Source: Pinus tabuliformis (lineage: Eukaryota > Streptophyta > Pinopsida > Pinales > Pinaceae). Taken from it: DNA of 64,000 nucleotides. Of the stretch, positions 31,086 to 43,539 are shown piece by piece. Location of the stretch: NCBI GenBank assembly GCA_031772625.1, contig CM062818.1, positions 1,279,110,277-1,279,174,276 of the forward strand, given 5' to 3'. The position numbers and the translations under genes were made by a program. Numbering within the stretch: the stretch's first letter is position 1; every line of letters begins with the position of its first letter. The notes under the pieces are model-generated. The model saw only the letters and a list, made by a program, of their open reading frames with translations, searched no databases and had not been told where the DNA came from.

Positions 31086-32216
31086 CTAGAGTATATCCTC
31101 TTCTTTTGACCTTTCTTGCTCCTTTTCTTCTTCCTCTTCACAATCTATGTAGAATAATTTCTTCTCAGCACACTTATGACCTTTAGTGTATTTGCTATCA
31201 CAACTGTAACAAAGCCCTTTTGCTCTTTTTTCTTCCAATTGTTGTGGTGTCAACCTTATAGGTTGTGGAAGACTAGGGGCAACAACACTTCCGTCTTTAT
31301 AGTTGTGAGTGGTATGCTTCCTGGTTGCCATAATTTTGCTTTCCATTTTTCTTGCTAACCTGAATGCCTTTTCTAATGAATCAGGTTCCCAAAGGCGAAC
31401 ATCATGTTGGATATTATCCTTTAAAGACCCTATGAACACATCAATCCTATGCTCCTCTGGAATATCTTTTACACTTATGTTCAATTTTTGGAACTCCTCA
31501 ATGTGCTCCATTATTGAACCCTTTTGTTTGAGACTTATCAATTGGCTAAAAAAGTGTTGTTTTTTGTATCCTCATAATGTGCTATCAATTCTTCCGTAAA
31601 AATTGCCCAAGTGATAAATTGTTTACGAGAGCAAAGCCATTGATACCATACAAACTGATTTGGTTCCAAATATAAAGTTTCCATACGTACCTTTTGTGTG
31701 TTTTGCACATTATTGAGATCAAAGAACTGCTCCATCTGTAATATCCATGTGGCAGGATCCTTGCCATCAAACTTCCTCATATCGATTTTTGGAATATGGT
31801 GAGTCTTTGATCCAACATTAGAGTCTATGATATCATGATTAACATTTCTTTTGTTCGCATCATGAGTTTCCTTTACTACCTTTTCACCATTAGTAAGTAT
31901 TTCTTGTAGAAAATTTGTCAAATCTTTCTTCATATCTGTCATGCCTGTCTTCAAGTTTGTGTTCAAATCTATCTTCAATTATTCCATGGTCTGTCTTCAA
32001 ATCTATCTTCCAATCATCCATATTAGCTTCCATGCCCTTTATCTTAGATTCCATGCCATTTATCTTAGCTTCTGTTAGCTTTTGTGAGCGTGACATTTGT
32101 TGCACTTATTCTTGTAATTTTGATATATCATGTAGCATTTCTTCCTCTTCTTCATGAGTCATGCTAGAGCTTTCAGGTTCCTTACTAGGTGTTTGCATTT
32201 TCTTTCCTCGGGGCAT
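31086..32216 (-). pseudogene. gag of chromovirus
   Basis: Starts at ATG 32216 ('MPRGKKMQTP'). It passes a TAA near 32105 (a Gln codon would fit), then a coiled-coil N-terminal part, a frameshift near 31975, the core 'MRKFDGKDPATWILQMEQF' (about 31785), and a one-base loss in a T run near 31545. It ends with the retrotransposon Gag core and a zinc knuckle 'CYSCDSKYTKGHKC' (about 31205-31165), then a Glu-rich end and TAG at 31086-31088. Role: particle formation and RNA binding. It is broken by two stops and two frameshifts. Confidence 0.85.
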
Positions 32217-32859
32217 CAGTTACCAATAATAATTCCTTCAAAATAATTTTCAAACCGATCTTAAGCAAAAATTTAAGAAAATCTACACAACTTTTTTCAC
32301 TTTGTAGGAGCTCGATATTGCCACTGATGTATCTTTGTACTTTTCGATCATCTAGTTCTGAAATTGTGACCTGCAGTAGCCCTATGTGTCCTCTTTCCAA
32401 TGCCACAAGTCTGACCCAAATTGGCTTCCCCACGGAAGAGTTATGTGAAATCTCCCACAGTGATTTGATTATAGACTAGTTCAGTAGAGCAAACTTGTAT
32501 GACGTGGCACGAGTCACTGTTTCGGCCTATGGATCTGAAAAACAGATAAAAGAAACTAGAGTCCGTCCTCTTTCTGTACCTTCTTACGAAATTTCAATCC
32601 GATCCCCAGAGAGAAAGTTATGACGATTTTCCCCAGGTCACCTGTTTGGAATGTAATTCAGGAGTCTGCAAAAGGACCAACTTCCTCAGATCATATCTCC
32701 CCAAATATAGCGCGAAAAGCTCTAAAATTTGGACCCGAGGTTCAGTGCGATTTCTTCTCAAATGGGTTTTTTTTTCAACTTCTGAAACATCGCAGAATAA
32801 AGGTTATAGCGAAAATTACACGATGACCTGTTTGGAGCAGCGAAACCCTAGAATCCAAA

Positions 32860-32871
32860 GCTTTGATACCA
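32860..32871 (-). other. Primer-binding site, tRNA-iMet type
   Basis: On the minus strand reads TGGTATCAAAGC two bases after the 5' LTR. It differs by one base from the TGGTATCAGAGC of the 2.7-kb relative. Confidence 0.88.
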
Positions 32872-32873
32872 AA

Positions 32874-33206
32874 TGTTATGAAACCAGCTCAAGAAAAGAT
32901 AGAAAAGATAGATCAACGCCTTAGAATTCAGCCTCTTCGAGGGTGCAACCTCCTTTACATTACATAAATGAACAATTCTTGGATTATTCAAATGACAAAA
33001 CCTCCTTTCTATATATAGGAGTCTAAGGAGTCACAATATAATCCAGCCGACCTAACAATAATAATATAAAGCCACAAAAATAAAAATAGAGGGATTCTAT
33101 GGGGCACAATAATAACAATATGGGGGCAATAGGGGCACAACAATATTAATAAGGGGTATAACTACAATAGTAATGGGGTAATCACTAGTATTATAGGGAC
33201 CCAACA
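32874..33206 (-). repeat. 5' LTR of chromovirus
   Basis: 333 bp. On the plus strand it runs from tgttatgaaacc to agggacccaaca and is followed by taata (33207-33211). TATATATA lies at 33010-33017. Confidence 0.95.
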
Positions 33207-34060
33207 TAATACAATATCTATTAATATTTTAGTGTGAATATGTATTGAGATGCAGTTAGTTTAATCCATCTGTAAAAATAATTGAATAACCTAAGGAAGG
33301 TACAAAAACACCCTTCTTGTACCCATTCATTCAACATGTTTCGTTGTCTACAGTACAACTGAATCTTTATATAACTTTAGAACAATTATCTCATGCAAAT
33401 ACTCGACAGTAGAATCAATATTCTTACCACTTTCAAAATTACAAAATAATACAGTTAGATGACACAAGTGAATATTCTCAAACCAATAATACTGCAGTAG
33501 GCTTGACTTAGGGAAGTCACTCTCCACCCAATCACGAACTGTACTTCCAGTCCCCCTCGAGTTGAGTATGCTTGTCCATAGAACCAACAACCTCTATTGG
33601 TTTCTCTTCTTAGGTATTTCATACCTTCTTCCATACTATATGTTTCTATTAGCAACGTCCCTCTTTTGTGGTTTTCCACAACCACTAGCCTAAGCTTTGT
33701 TTCTTAAAAGCTCGCTTTTCTCTCCCACAAATGTTTAAGATTTTTCCAAACTTGGCATCTTTCTCCAACCAAGTGATTTAATGGATTTTTCTCCCTCCAT
33801 TAAATCTTAACTGAATATTATCTAGAACTTTCCATGGAAGAATTATTTCAGCAAGCATCTCAATTGTAAATGAGTTATTCCCCAAGTATAGCCATTTTAT
33901 CATTATCAATAAAATTTATTTATTCACATAATGTCGTAATGTACATTATGGATTTCTGCCTTTAACATATCATACTTAATTTAAAAAATAGTAACCATCA
34001 ACATTAACACATGGAGGGGTATTACAAACAAGTACCAAGCATGTCTCAAGATTGGGGAGT

Positions 34061-34063
<3 letters not shown>
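33207..34063. other. No gene recognised
   Basis: AT-rich flank of the chromovirus. Only short unsupported ORFs are present on either strand. Confidence 0.5.
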
Positions 34064-34125
<62 letters not shown>

Positions 34126-34447
34126 GAGAGCGAGGAAGAGAGAAGGCAAGAGATAAAGTTGGATATGGTTTATTTTGAAGGAGGGATAAAGAGAGTGAAG
34201 GATGAGAGATATTAGAGGGAAGGGAGAGGAATTGTGACCATGATAATGGGGATGAAAAGGAAATATACAGAGGGAGCGATGACGAGTGAGAGATAATGAG
34301 TTAGAGACATATCAAGAGGGAAGAAAGAGAATGGAGAGATACAGTAAAGAACTTAGGGAGAGAGTCATAAGGAGAGAGGGAGGGCGATATAGATAAACAT
34401 GGAGGGGGAGGAGAGAGGAAGAGAGAAAGAGGGAAGAAGGGGGAGAA

Positions 34448-34482
<35 letters not shown>

Positions 34483-34790
34483 TATAGATATATATATATA
34501 TATCAAGAGAGAGAGAGAGACAGAGAGAGAAAGATAATTATGGGGGAGAGAGAGACCCCTTTACCTTCCACTACTCTCTCTCTATATATATATTTCATGC
34601 TAATTCACTATGTTCACCTCTCTTCCTATTCCTTTGTCTCTACCAATCTTCCCATTTCCCCCACAGTTGCTCTCTTTATCTATCCGTCCCTCCCTCCCTG
34701 CCTCCCTCCCTCCCTTAGTTCCTCCTTGGAAACATGCCTCTCCCCAAGATCTATCTCTCTCTTCCTCTCTCCCTCCCAACTTATGAAATA
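34064..34790. repeat. Purine-rich then pyrimidine-rich microsatellite region
   Basis: A pure (GA)n run at 34064-34122 is followed by about 430 bp of G/A-rich sequence. Next come a TA-rich microsatellite at about 34450-34502, a second GA stretch (about 34505-34560), and then a C/T-rich stretch (about 34570-34790) with cctccctc repeats. ORFs through it only translate the repeats. Confidence 0.85.
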
Positions 34791-37700
34791 TTATAAACAT
34801 GCAAGTGTGTGCACACAATGAGGATTACACACATCCTTTAAAAAGAATGTGTGTGATTTTCAAAACATGTGCATGCCTTCCAAATTAGGAACACTTTAAA
34901 AAACAAACACGCACTCTTCAAAGCATGTGCACACTTTTTAAAATGTTATTGCATTCCTAAGAGATCCATGATTTCCAGCATGCATGGTAGTTTTGGGAGT
35001 ACCATGACTATAGCATAGGGAATACATGTGCATTTCTAACAATACATGCATATTTTTACTTGAACATGATTGTTATGGTGCCCTTGCCATTTTTTAGGCC
35101 ATCAACTTTGTGCAAGCATCCATATGCTTTACCATATTTCAAGAATTTTTAAGTTTTGTGACAAGCAACATAGAGGATTTCACACCGATGCTGATAAGGA
35201 ACCCCAAACAAAAGATCAAACATAATGAAGGATGTCATATTATGTTGGATTGTGGTGTGAAAATTTGGATAGAAAATTTAATAAAACAATGTTTATTGAC
35301 CAACAATCATAGTTCTTCCTTTTCATCGCAAGTAATTGATAGTGAGAGGGATGAGTCGTGATGAATATATAGATCTTGGTGATCAGATTTTGTGGCATTA
35401 AATTGTTTTGATTGTCACAAATAATCACAGTGGTAATTTGGTTGTTAACTTTATATATATTTGTAAAGCAAAGGCCATGAGTGTTGGTATAATAATATGA
35501 AGTCATTAAGATAAACATAAATTTGGGAAACGTGGGGTTTGAAAGAAATATTTCTTCATAATTAAGAGGAGTATCAAATGGTGAGGATGGGGATAATGGA
35601 GGATTAGACTAGTATTTGTTATATAACATCCTTTTGCTGGATTGTATACAAAATTTGACAATTTATAGATTATTGGGATTGTGTTTTGGGATAGTGACAC
35701 CATTAGCTAGAATGAAATAAGGGAGACATACTAGTATGTAGAGAAAGTTATTCTAAAGGAATTGTAGTGGGTTGGGATTAGTGAGTTGATGGGTGGTCTT
35801 AGAAAAGTGATATCATTTATCAAACACATATTTTACAGAAAGGAATGAATGAAGGATTTTCAAATAATGGAACCTCATGTCTAAATATAGCTAACAACCT
35901 ATAATTAAAATTTAGAATAAATACCTTTTCTATGTCATTGATTGGGAGTTGGACCTACAACTTCCTGAAGAAGTCAATACATTGCTACATTAACTACTAC
36001 AAAATAAGAAAAAGTTGGATCTAATGGTACATTAACTTTTCAGTATATGAAGAAGTATATAACCATTAATGGATACCATAAAAAAAGGCATCTAAATTGC
36101 CATCAGATTGAAGGTGGAGACACCATAGATAACCTCATTATATTTGATAGATAACTGAGTGGTCTATGAGTATGTATAATATGAACCCAAAATATCCTCA
36201 TTAAGTTGCAAGGTTGCAATGCTATAGCTCTAGTATTTTCTTGTCTATGTAGATCTTGAAATAGGAAACAAGTATGCAAATTCATAAACAAGCAATTATC
36301 CTTGCATTAGGTAATTGTAATTTGGGTGAAAAATATAAATGCCCAACCATATTATAAACAAAGGAGCCCCAAGTTTGGTAAGCATGATTTCTTTGCTCAG
36401 ATGCAGTAGATTGGGTGTAAGGTTGTATAGAAATGTCTATATTCATATGAATAAGAATTCTGATGTGGGTTGATAAAGTGTGATAAAAACATTAGAAAAA
36501 CAAAAGACTCTAGGTGGGTGTGAGAGTGAAAAGAGCCCATCGGAAAAAAAATAAAAATCATAGAATGAAAAACTAGGATTCCAATAAGCCAACAAATTGG
36601 AAAAGAATTCCTACAATGGAGTTGTCGGAAAAGAGAACAAAAAAACCATAAATTAAATGCAAACGAACCCTTAATCAAATTTTTGGATACCAAATAATGG
36701 GTGTTACAATACACCAATATAGAAGAAATACCGAACAAAAAGACTATTTTCGTTAAAGCGAATGGCCAAAACAAAGTCTGTAATTATTTTACATAGCCAA
36801 TTTTACCTACGTATAAAAAATTTATCATTCAAAAAACTTAAAATTGCAAATTATCTACTTCATCCAACTATTATTACTACCATATTTCGACGGACCTTTT
36901 GGTAACATCAAGCAAACTAGAAAAACTCCCAGCCTATTCAAATAAAGTCGATACTATGAATAAGTAGTATAGTTAGTTGGATTAAAATGTTTTCATATAA
37001 ATATACCTATACCTATATATGTTAGATAGATTTCTTACGCAGAGGATAGCTTTTTAATAAACAGAGTTGTTTTTAGTGAGATTTTTTGAAATTTTTGGTG
37101 GTAGTGGAAAAAATTGAAGTGAAATATTGATTTCTGTTATTTAAATTAGTGTTTTTTTTTTACTGTATATATAGATTCAGCACCCTAAAAAACTTTAGGG
37201 CAATTTTATTGTGCAGGGTTAACCATCAAACTTGTTATTTCTATAAATTCCTGCGGGATTTTATAGAAATTAGACCCGAAAAACCTCCCAAAAAAATAAC
37301 ACTAAACGCAACTAATTTAATAAAATCTACTCATTAATAATAAGAAAATGTTTGGATATATCTGTTAGTAACTGATTTCAAATTTCAAACCTCTGGTTTT
37401 TACCTCTTTGAGATTCAAGAAACTTTGCGTGATAGTTTGGGGACTCTGCTTCATCTACTTCAAGAAAAAATGAATTTGAAGCAATATATATTCGAGTTAA
37501 GAGAGCGCGTTTGGACTACAACGAAGGACATGAAATGCTGTCCACAGTTGAGCTAGCATAAACTTTAGAGATCTTAACACCGAAGCACAATGACCTTTGT
37601 AAGCCGGAGAGGAAGTGAAATGAGCTTGATAGATGGAAGGGTTCTCCCAGCAAAAAATGCCAATCTTTCGTTCTGTCATGATCTATATTTACTTTTTTCT

Positions 37701-38491
37701 TTTTATACCTTAAACAAGCAGGTATTAATAAATATATTTAAGAAAATAACATCTATTATGTTGATAAGAAAGAATGAGACATCTTCTTGTCTGTGGCATA
37801 TTTGCCATATTATTGGACTTGAGTTGCCTATTGTTGTCATATTGTTATCCAATTCGAGAGAGAAAAAGAAGCATAATATCTTTTATTCAATTGGAAGGAT
37901 ATGAAAAAATGATTGTGTCCTCTAACAAAATACTTGGGGTTGATATAGTGCATAGAAAAGCATGGAAGACAACAGGAATGATGGATTAAGGCCAACAGAG
38001 GCATATGAACAGATACTTATCGATTACCATAGCCCATGAATGCCAGTGGTAACACAACCTCACATCCTATCATCAACAGTTTAATTACGAACTTTCTTAT
38101 ATTACGAATGTTAATTATATCATTGAAAGTTAGGAATATTGTTGGTGTCTTGAATAGAAATGGTGCTTCCTGTTCAATATAAACTGTACATCTCATCAGC
38201 AAATTAATCAGAAAAATCACTAACAGGAGCTCTGGTTGTACTTCATATAAGATTAGCTAGAAGCATGCAATTTATACAAAAGTTATGCAACCCCTATGCC
38301 TATATTTTGAAATACTTCTACTAACTTCACTTCATTATGAAACATGGCAGATGGCGGACCTGATCGTTGAGTCTGCAATCTAAACTAAATAGCAGTACGG
38401 ATCGAGTATCATAGTATAACTATATAAGTTTACTACATAAACCCCAAGATGGTCTATGGATATATTTTATTTTCCTTCAGTATGCATTTAT
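34791..38491. other. 3.7-kb AT-rich region, no gene recognised
   Basis: I find no ORF with recognisable domains, no LTR pair and no RNA gene on either strand. Short ORFs (for example 35110-35361 and 36397-36774) show no family features. The sequence immediately left of 38492 should hold the 3' UTR of the host gene. Confidence 0.4.
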
Positions 38492-39260
38492 TTATTCCTG
38501 AGGCTTAACCCCACCCTCGGCCTTCTCTTCAGCGGGAGCTGCTATAGGCAGAATTTTTTCTTCAACAACGGTCTCTTCAATTGATACGGTTTTCTCTTCT
38601 GAAATTTCAGCAGGTGAATTTCCATTGGCCAATGATTCTTCAGACTTCGCTTCTGCTGCCGTTTCAACAGCAACAGAAGCTTCATCCTTACCTGATGACT
38701 CTTCGGCCTTCTCTTCAACAGCGGCGACTTCGGCGGTAGCTTGAGCTACAGATTCTTCTTTGGGATGTTCGACGGCTTCTTCCTTAAGTTCTGGTGTTTC
38801 CTCGGGCTCCAGCTGGGCAGATTCTACTCCGGGTTCCGAGGCAGTCAGTGTTCCAGTCGATTCTTCTGCGGATTTCTCAACCTTGTCGGGGATTTCATTG
38901 ACTGTATTATCTGCCACGGGAACCTCCTTAACAGGACTAGAAGGAGGAGCTTCTTCTTCAGCAGCCTTTTCAGTTCCGGGTTCGATTTCTATATCCTTCA
39001 CAGCTTCCATTATGTCTGGTACCTTTTCTTCACTAGGAATGGACCCAGCTGGCGTGGTAGCAGCCTGCACCTAGGACAGCATTGTCCCATTGTCAGTTAA
39101 AGACATTACCCTATGCAAAGTATAAATCTATTGCATCTTACATCTCTCTACAGAGCAATCAATCAGAGGCAGAATTATAAAAAGCAGAAAAATAATAAGA
39201 AACATAAACATTGCAATGGCAACATGCATAGACTCATTGATCTACCTCAACACTAGCCAT
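38492..39260 (-). CDS. Small acidic Glu/Ala-rich plant protein, two exons
   Basis: This appears to be an intact host gene. Exon 1 is only 15 nt (39260-39246, 'MASVE') and is followed by GT at 39245-39244. The intron is about 175 bp and ends AG at 39072-39071. Exon 2 (39070-38492) opens 'VQAATTPAG' and stops at TAA after 'VKPQE'. The join is phase 0 and gives 197 residues. The protein is highly acidic, rich in Glu, Ala, Val, Ser and Pro, with no Cys, and looks disordered throughout. There are no membrane segments or known domains. Small plant proteins with an 'MA(S/T)VEV' start and a similar acidic body exist and are often stress-associated, but I cannot fix the family. No stop or frameshift occurs in a window otherwise full of decay, so it is likely under selection. 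Confidence 0.72.
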
Positions 39261-39414
39261 ATTCTACTAACACGGAAATTTATACAAAAAGGAAAAAGCA
39301 AATTGGCAAATTAAACCGATCAGGGCACAAGCTCGAAGACTCTGCTTGTTTGGCAGTGGAAATCCCACCATACAATATTACAGAGTAAGATGCGGTTAGC
39401 GTCTCGGGTGGGCT

Positions 39415-39421
39415 CTTTATA
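39415..39421 (-). promoter_or_regulatory. Candidate TATA box of the acidic-protein gene
   Basis: Reads TATAAAG on the minus strand, 155 bp upstream of the ATG at 39260. This would leave a 5' UTR of roughly 120 nt. Position and sequence fit a core promoter, but no transcript evidence is available. Confidence 0.4.
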
Positions 39422-39710
39422 CTACAAAGGAAGATGCTCTTCTTGTCAACCATTTATAAAAATCTTGAAAATAAGAAGCGAATATACAGTCGGGGCCCTC
39501 AATCCGTCAGTGTGAATTAGAAACGCCGGGCCCAGGGTCCTTTCCCGCGCAGGGCCACCTTCTATATTTACCAAGCGCCAGGTGCTGCCGGGTAACTGAA
39601 TATTCATTTTTTTCGAAATTCTTATTTGTTGGAGGAATCACTGACCACTATGGAATCCATAATTTCCATCCCGGATCCTAACAGCAAACCTCTTCATAGG
39701 TAAACCAAAA

Positions 39711-39970
39711 CTATTACTTCGGAACTGTAATTTGAAGTGTATATACACTAAGGGTTCAAGCAGTCGCATATGTTGGTCTAATTGGCGCTCGAAGTACATC
39801 AACACTATTACTTCGGAACTGTAATTTGAAGTGTATATACACTAAGGGTTCAAGCAGTCGCATATGTTGGTCTAATTGGCGCTCGAAGTACATGAAGGTT
39901 TTGTATATACACTAAGAGTTCAACCAGCCACATATGATGGTCTAAATGGCGCTCGAAGTACATGAAGGTT
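39711..39970 (+). repeat. 94-bp tandem repeat, two full copies and one partial
   Basis: Copies are at 39711-39804 and 39805-39898, with a truncated, more diverged copy at about 39903-39970. The common core is 'tatatacactaagggttcaa', then 'ggcgctcgaagtacat'. The array lies 450-700 bp upstream of the acidic-protein gene. Confidence 0.9.
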
Positions 39971-40117
39971 TGCCAATAAAAAGTAGGCGGAAAAAAATGA
40001 CAGAGAATTGTAACATGAGATTAATCCTCGCTGATACCCATCCATCTATTTTCATTTAATCTCTGCTTAATCCAAACATTAGATATAAGTTATATGTTGG
40101 ATGTATCTTCCCGTATA

Positions 40118-40745
40118 TATTTGTGGATATCTATGACGTCGCTCAACCTTGAGATCTTGTGCGCAGGCGGGCCATTAGGGTTTCGTACGTCACCCAAATT
40201 CAACCGTGCCATGAGGAGCATTTAAACTGTTCTGATGTGATTTTCTGCTCCTATCCAAAAATTGATGGGAAGTTTTGGTTAGATGCAAAATTGTAATTTT
40301 AACCATGGTAAATTGCAATTTGAAATTAATTTAATAATTTTGATTCCGGTAGATATTTGTGTATATGGATGCCCTCGCTCAACGTTGATCCTATCCAAAA
40401 ATTGATGGGAAGTTTTGGTTAGATGCAAAATTGTAATTTTAACCATGGTAAATTGCAATTTGAAATTAATTTAATAATTTTGATTCCGGTACATATTTGT
40501 GTATATGGATGAGCTTGCTCAACGTTGATACCATGTGCGCTGGAGCCGGCCATTAGGGTTTTGTACGTCACCCAAATCAACCGTACAATAAGGAGCATTT
40601 AAACTGATCTAATGAGATTTTATGCTCCTGTCAAAATTCTTTTGATGGGAAGTTTAGGTTGCATGCAAAATTATAATTTTAACAACGCTAAATTGCAATC
40701 CGAAATTAATTTAATAATTCTGATTGTATTTTATTGTGATTTATT
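40118..40745 (+). repeat. Nested tandem repeats: ~377-bp module with inner 140-bp duplication
   Basis: An outer module starts at 40118 and again at about 40495. It shares 'ccattagggttt', 'gtacgtcacccaaat' and 'aggagcatttaaactg'. Inside the first module, a 140-bp segment starting 'cctatccaaaaattgatggg' occurs at 40250-40389 and again from 40390. A third, diverged version lies in the second module (about 40625-40745). TGACGT/ACGTCA motifs occur at 40134-40140, 40187-40192 and 40565-40570. Confidence 0.85.
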
Positions 40746-41954
<1,209 letters not shown>

Positions 41955-42069
41955 TTCTTTTCTCGACTTATATCTACAAAATAAATATGCTCAAAATGTA
42001 GTGATAGAAGGACTTTTGGCTTGTGCCTTAGCTAGTGAAGAACACTCATTAGTCTTTCTCTTAGCATGA

Positions 42070-42550
42070 GTCACTAGTACACCAAGGGTATTTTTAAGAC
42101 ATTTTTTTTAAGACAAAAGAACTCTTTTGTGTTAAAAAATGATTTTTTATTTTAGTTATTTTACATTAAAATTTAATGTCAATTGAATTGTCTTAAATAT
42201 AAAATTTAAGACAAAAATAGTTGAGACAAAAATATTTTAAGACAAAACTTTATATTTAAGACAAAAACAAGACAAAACTTTAAATTTAAGGCAAAAACAG
42301 TTTGAGACAAAAATATTTTAAGACAAACCAATTTAAGAAAAATATTTTAAGACAAAACTTTATATTTAAGATAAATATAATTTGAGACAAAAATATTTTA
42401 GGATAAAAATAGTTTAATAGAAAATTATTTTAAGAGATAACTTTATATTTAAGGAAATGACCACTTAAGATGAAACTCATTCAAGACAATTAACAATTAA
42501 GATAAAAACATATCAGTTTAAGACAATATTATCTAACAACTGCAAAATTG
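42070..42550 (+). mobile_element. Possible CACTA (EnSpm) transposon end with subterminal repeats
   Basis: Begins CACTAGTACACCAAGGG at about 42070, then runs into about 20 variants of 'tttaagacaaaa' (related forms tttgagacaaaa, ttaagataaa; one inverted 'tgtcttaaa' at about 42201) up to about 42520. CACTA termini followed by clustered short subterminal repeats are typical of this superfamily, where they bind the element's TnpA-type protein. I could not find a matching inverted terminus (ending TAGTG) nearby, nor a transposase ORF, so this would be a truncated or non-autonomous end. The repeats are certain. The superfamily call is tentative. Confidence 0.4.
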
Positions 42551-43539
42551 AGTCTCACAGTGCACCCTAAGTTCGCGAGCTTGCAGGCTACTATTGTCTC
42601 GTGCCTATACCGAGGTTGTTTTTTCATTTACCATTCACATTATCATATATAAAGACAATGATCTATTAGGCTCTTCGTTTTGTGGGGGTAACCGACTCCG
42701 AAGAACACGACAACTTTTCCTTGCAAGATTTCCTAGACATCAATTCCACTTTTGTCCCTTCGATCTTTGTTGATATGATTAGAGACAATTTGTTTGTTGT
42801 TGCATTTGGCCTGTGAGTCAATTTGGTGCTTACTATTGCAGAGTAGTTGATAAACTAACTAAACTGTGGATTCCTTCTCCTGGTTATGTGATTAAGCCTT
42901 GAGTTTAAATTTCCCTCAATATGCATCCCCTTAGACTTTGGATCTATCTTAGGATAATCAGTTGCAAGAAAGATTGCAATGTGGCCGACTTACAATTAGG
43001 TGGGGATTTAAAGTCCTTCTGTCATTTTTCAGTCATCATTAAACACACAGATCGATAAGTGTACATTGCTTATGTGTTTTACCTTATCGAGTGTGATGAA
43101 TCTAGTTACATTGTGAATGGTGCAATATATTGCATGTTTTTAAATGTAAATGAATGTATGAGTTTTGATGCTCACTTTGTCTTTGTGATTAGAATGGCTT
43201 CATGTATGCACATCGATTTTAAAGTGTGCCGAGAATATGTTATTAATTATTATTTTTTTGTTAAGATTGGCAAGTCCATTCCATTTTCTATTATATAATA
43301 AACAAGTTTACACCACACAACTTAACTAGATGGCCTCAACTTGCCCCGAGGGGAAACCAAGTCTGTTGGCCACTAGTCAGCGTTATAGGCCATCCAAAAA
43401 CAATATTGTTTCAATCTTTCTAGCCATGCTAGATACATCTCTATCTCATGTCCAAACACTACATAATTGTAAAAACTGACATTTGCAACATAAAAATTAA
43501 AAGCTAACCGCATAGACCAAAATTAAGAATGGGATGAGT
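42551..43539. other. No gene recognised
   Basis: About 1 kb without supported genes. The ORF at 43059-43298 shows no family features. Confidence 0.4.

Larger units (their letters stand above)
27339..33206 (-). mobile_element. Ty3/gypsy chromovirus, near full length, minus strand
   Basis: A 5,868-bp element with 333-bp LTRs and target-site duplication taata (27334-27338 and 33207-33211). On the minus strand the order is LTR, iMet primer-binding site, gag with a zinc knuckle, protease, RT, RNase H, integrase, chromodomain, polypurine tract, LTR. The C-terminal chromodomain puts it among the plant chromoviruses. I do not assign the clade. Several frameshifts, at least three nonsense codons and a lost integrase catalytic Glu make it defective. 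The LTRs differ at about 9 of 333 positions by eye. It is the closest visible relative of the scrambled element at 5467-8189. Confidence 0.95.

Noticed and set aside
34312..34821. ORFs rich in Ile/Tyr and Arg/Glu on both strands
   Set aside because: They are translations of TA and GA microsatellites.
36397..36774. 125-codon hydrophobic minus-strand ORF
   Set aside because: Looks membrane-like only because AT-rich DNA encodes Phe, Ile and Leu. There is no conserved motif or start context.
42100..42530. CRISPR-like array of short repeats
   Set aside because: Repeats are degenerate, AT-rich and without uniform spacers, in a plant nuclear context. A transposon end is more likely.
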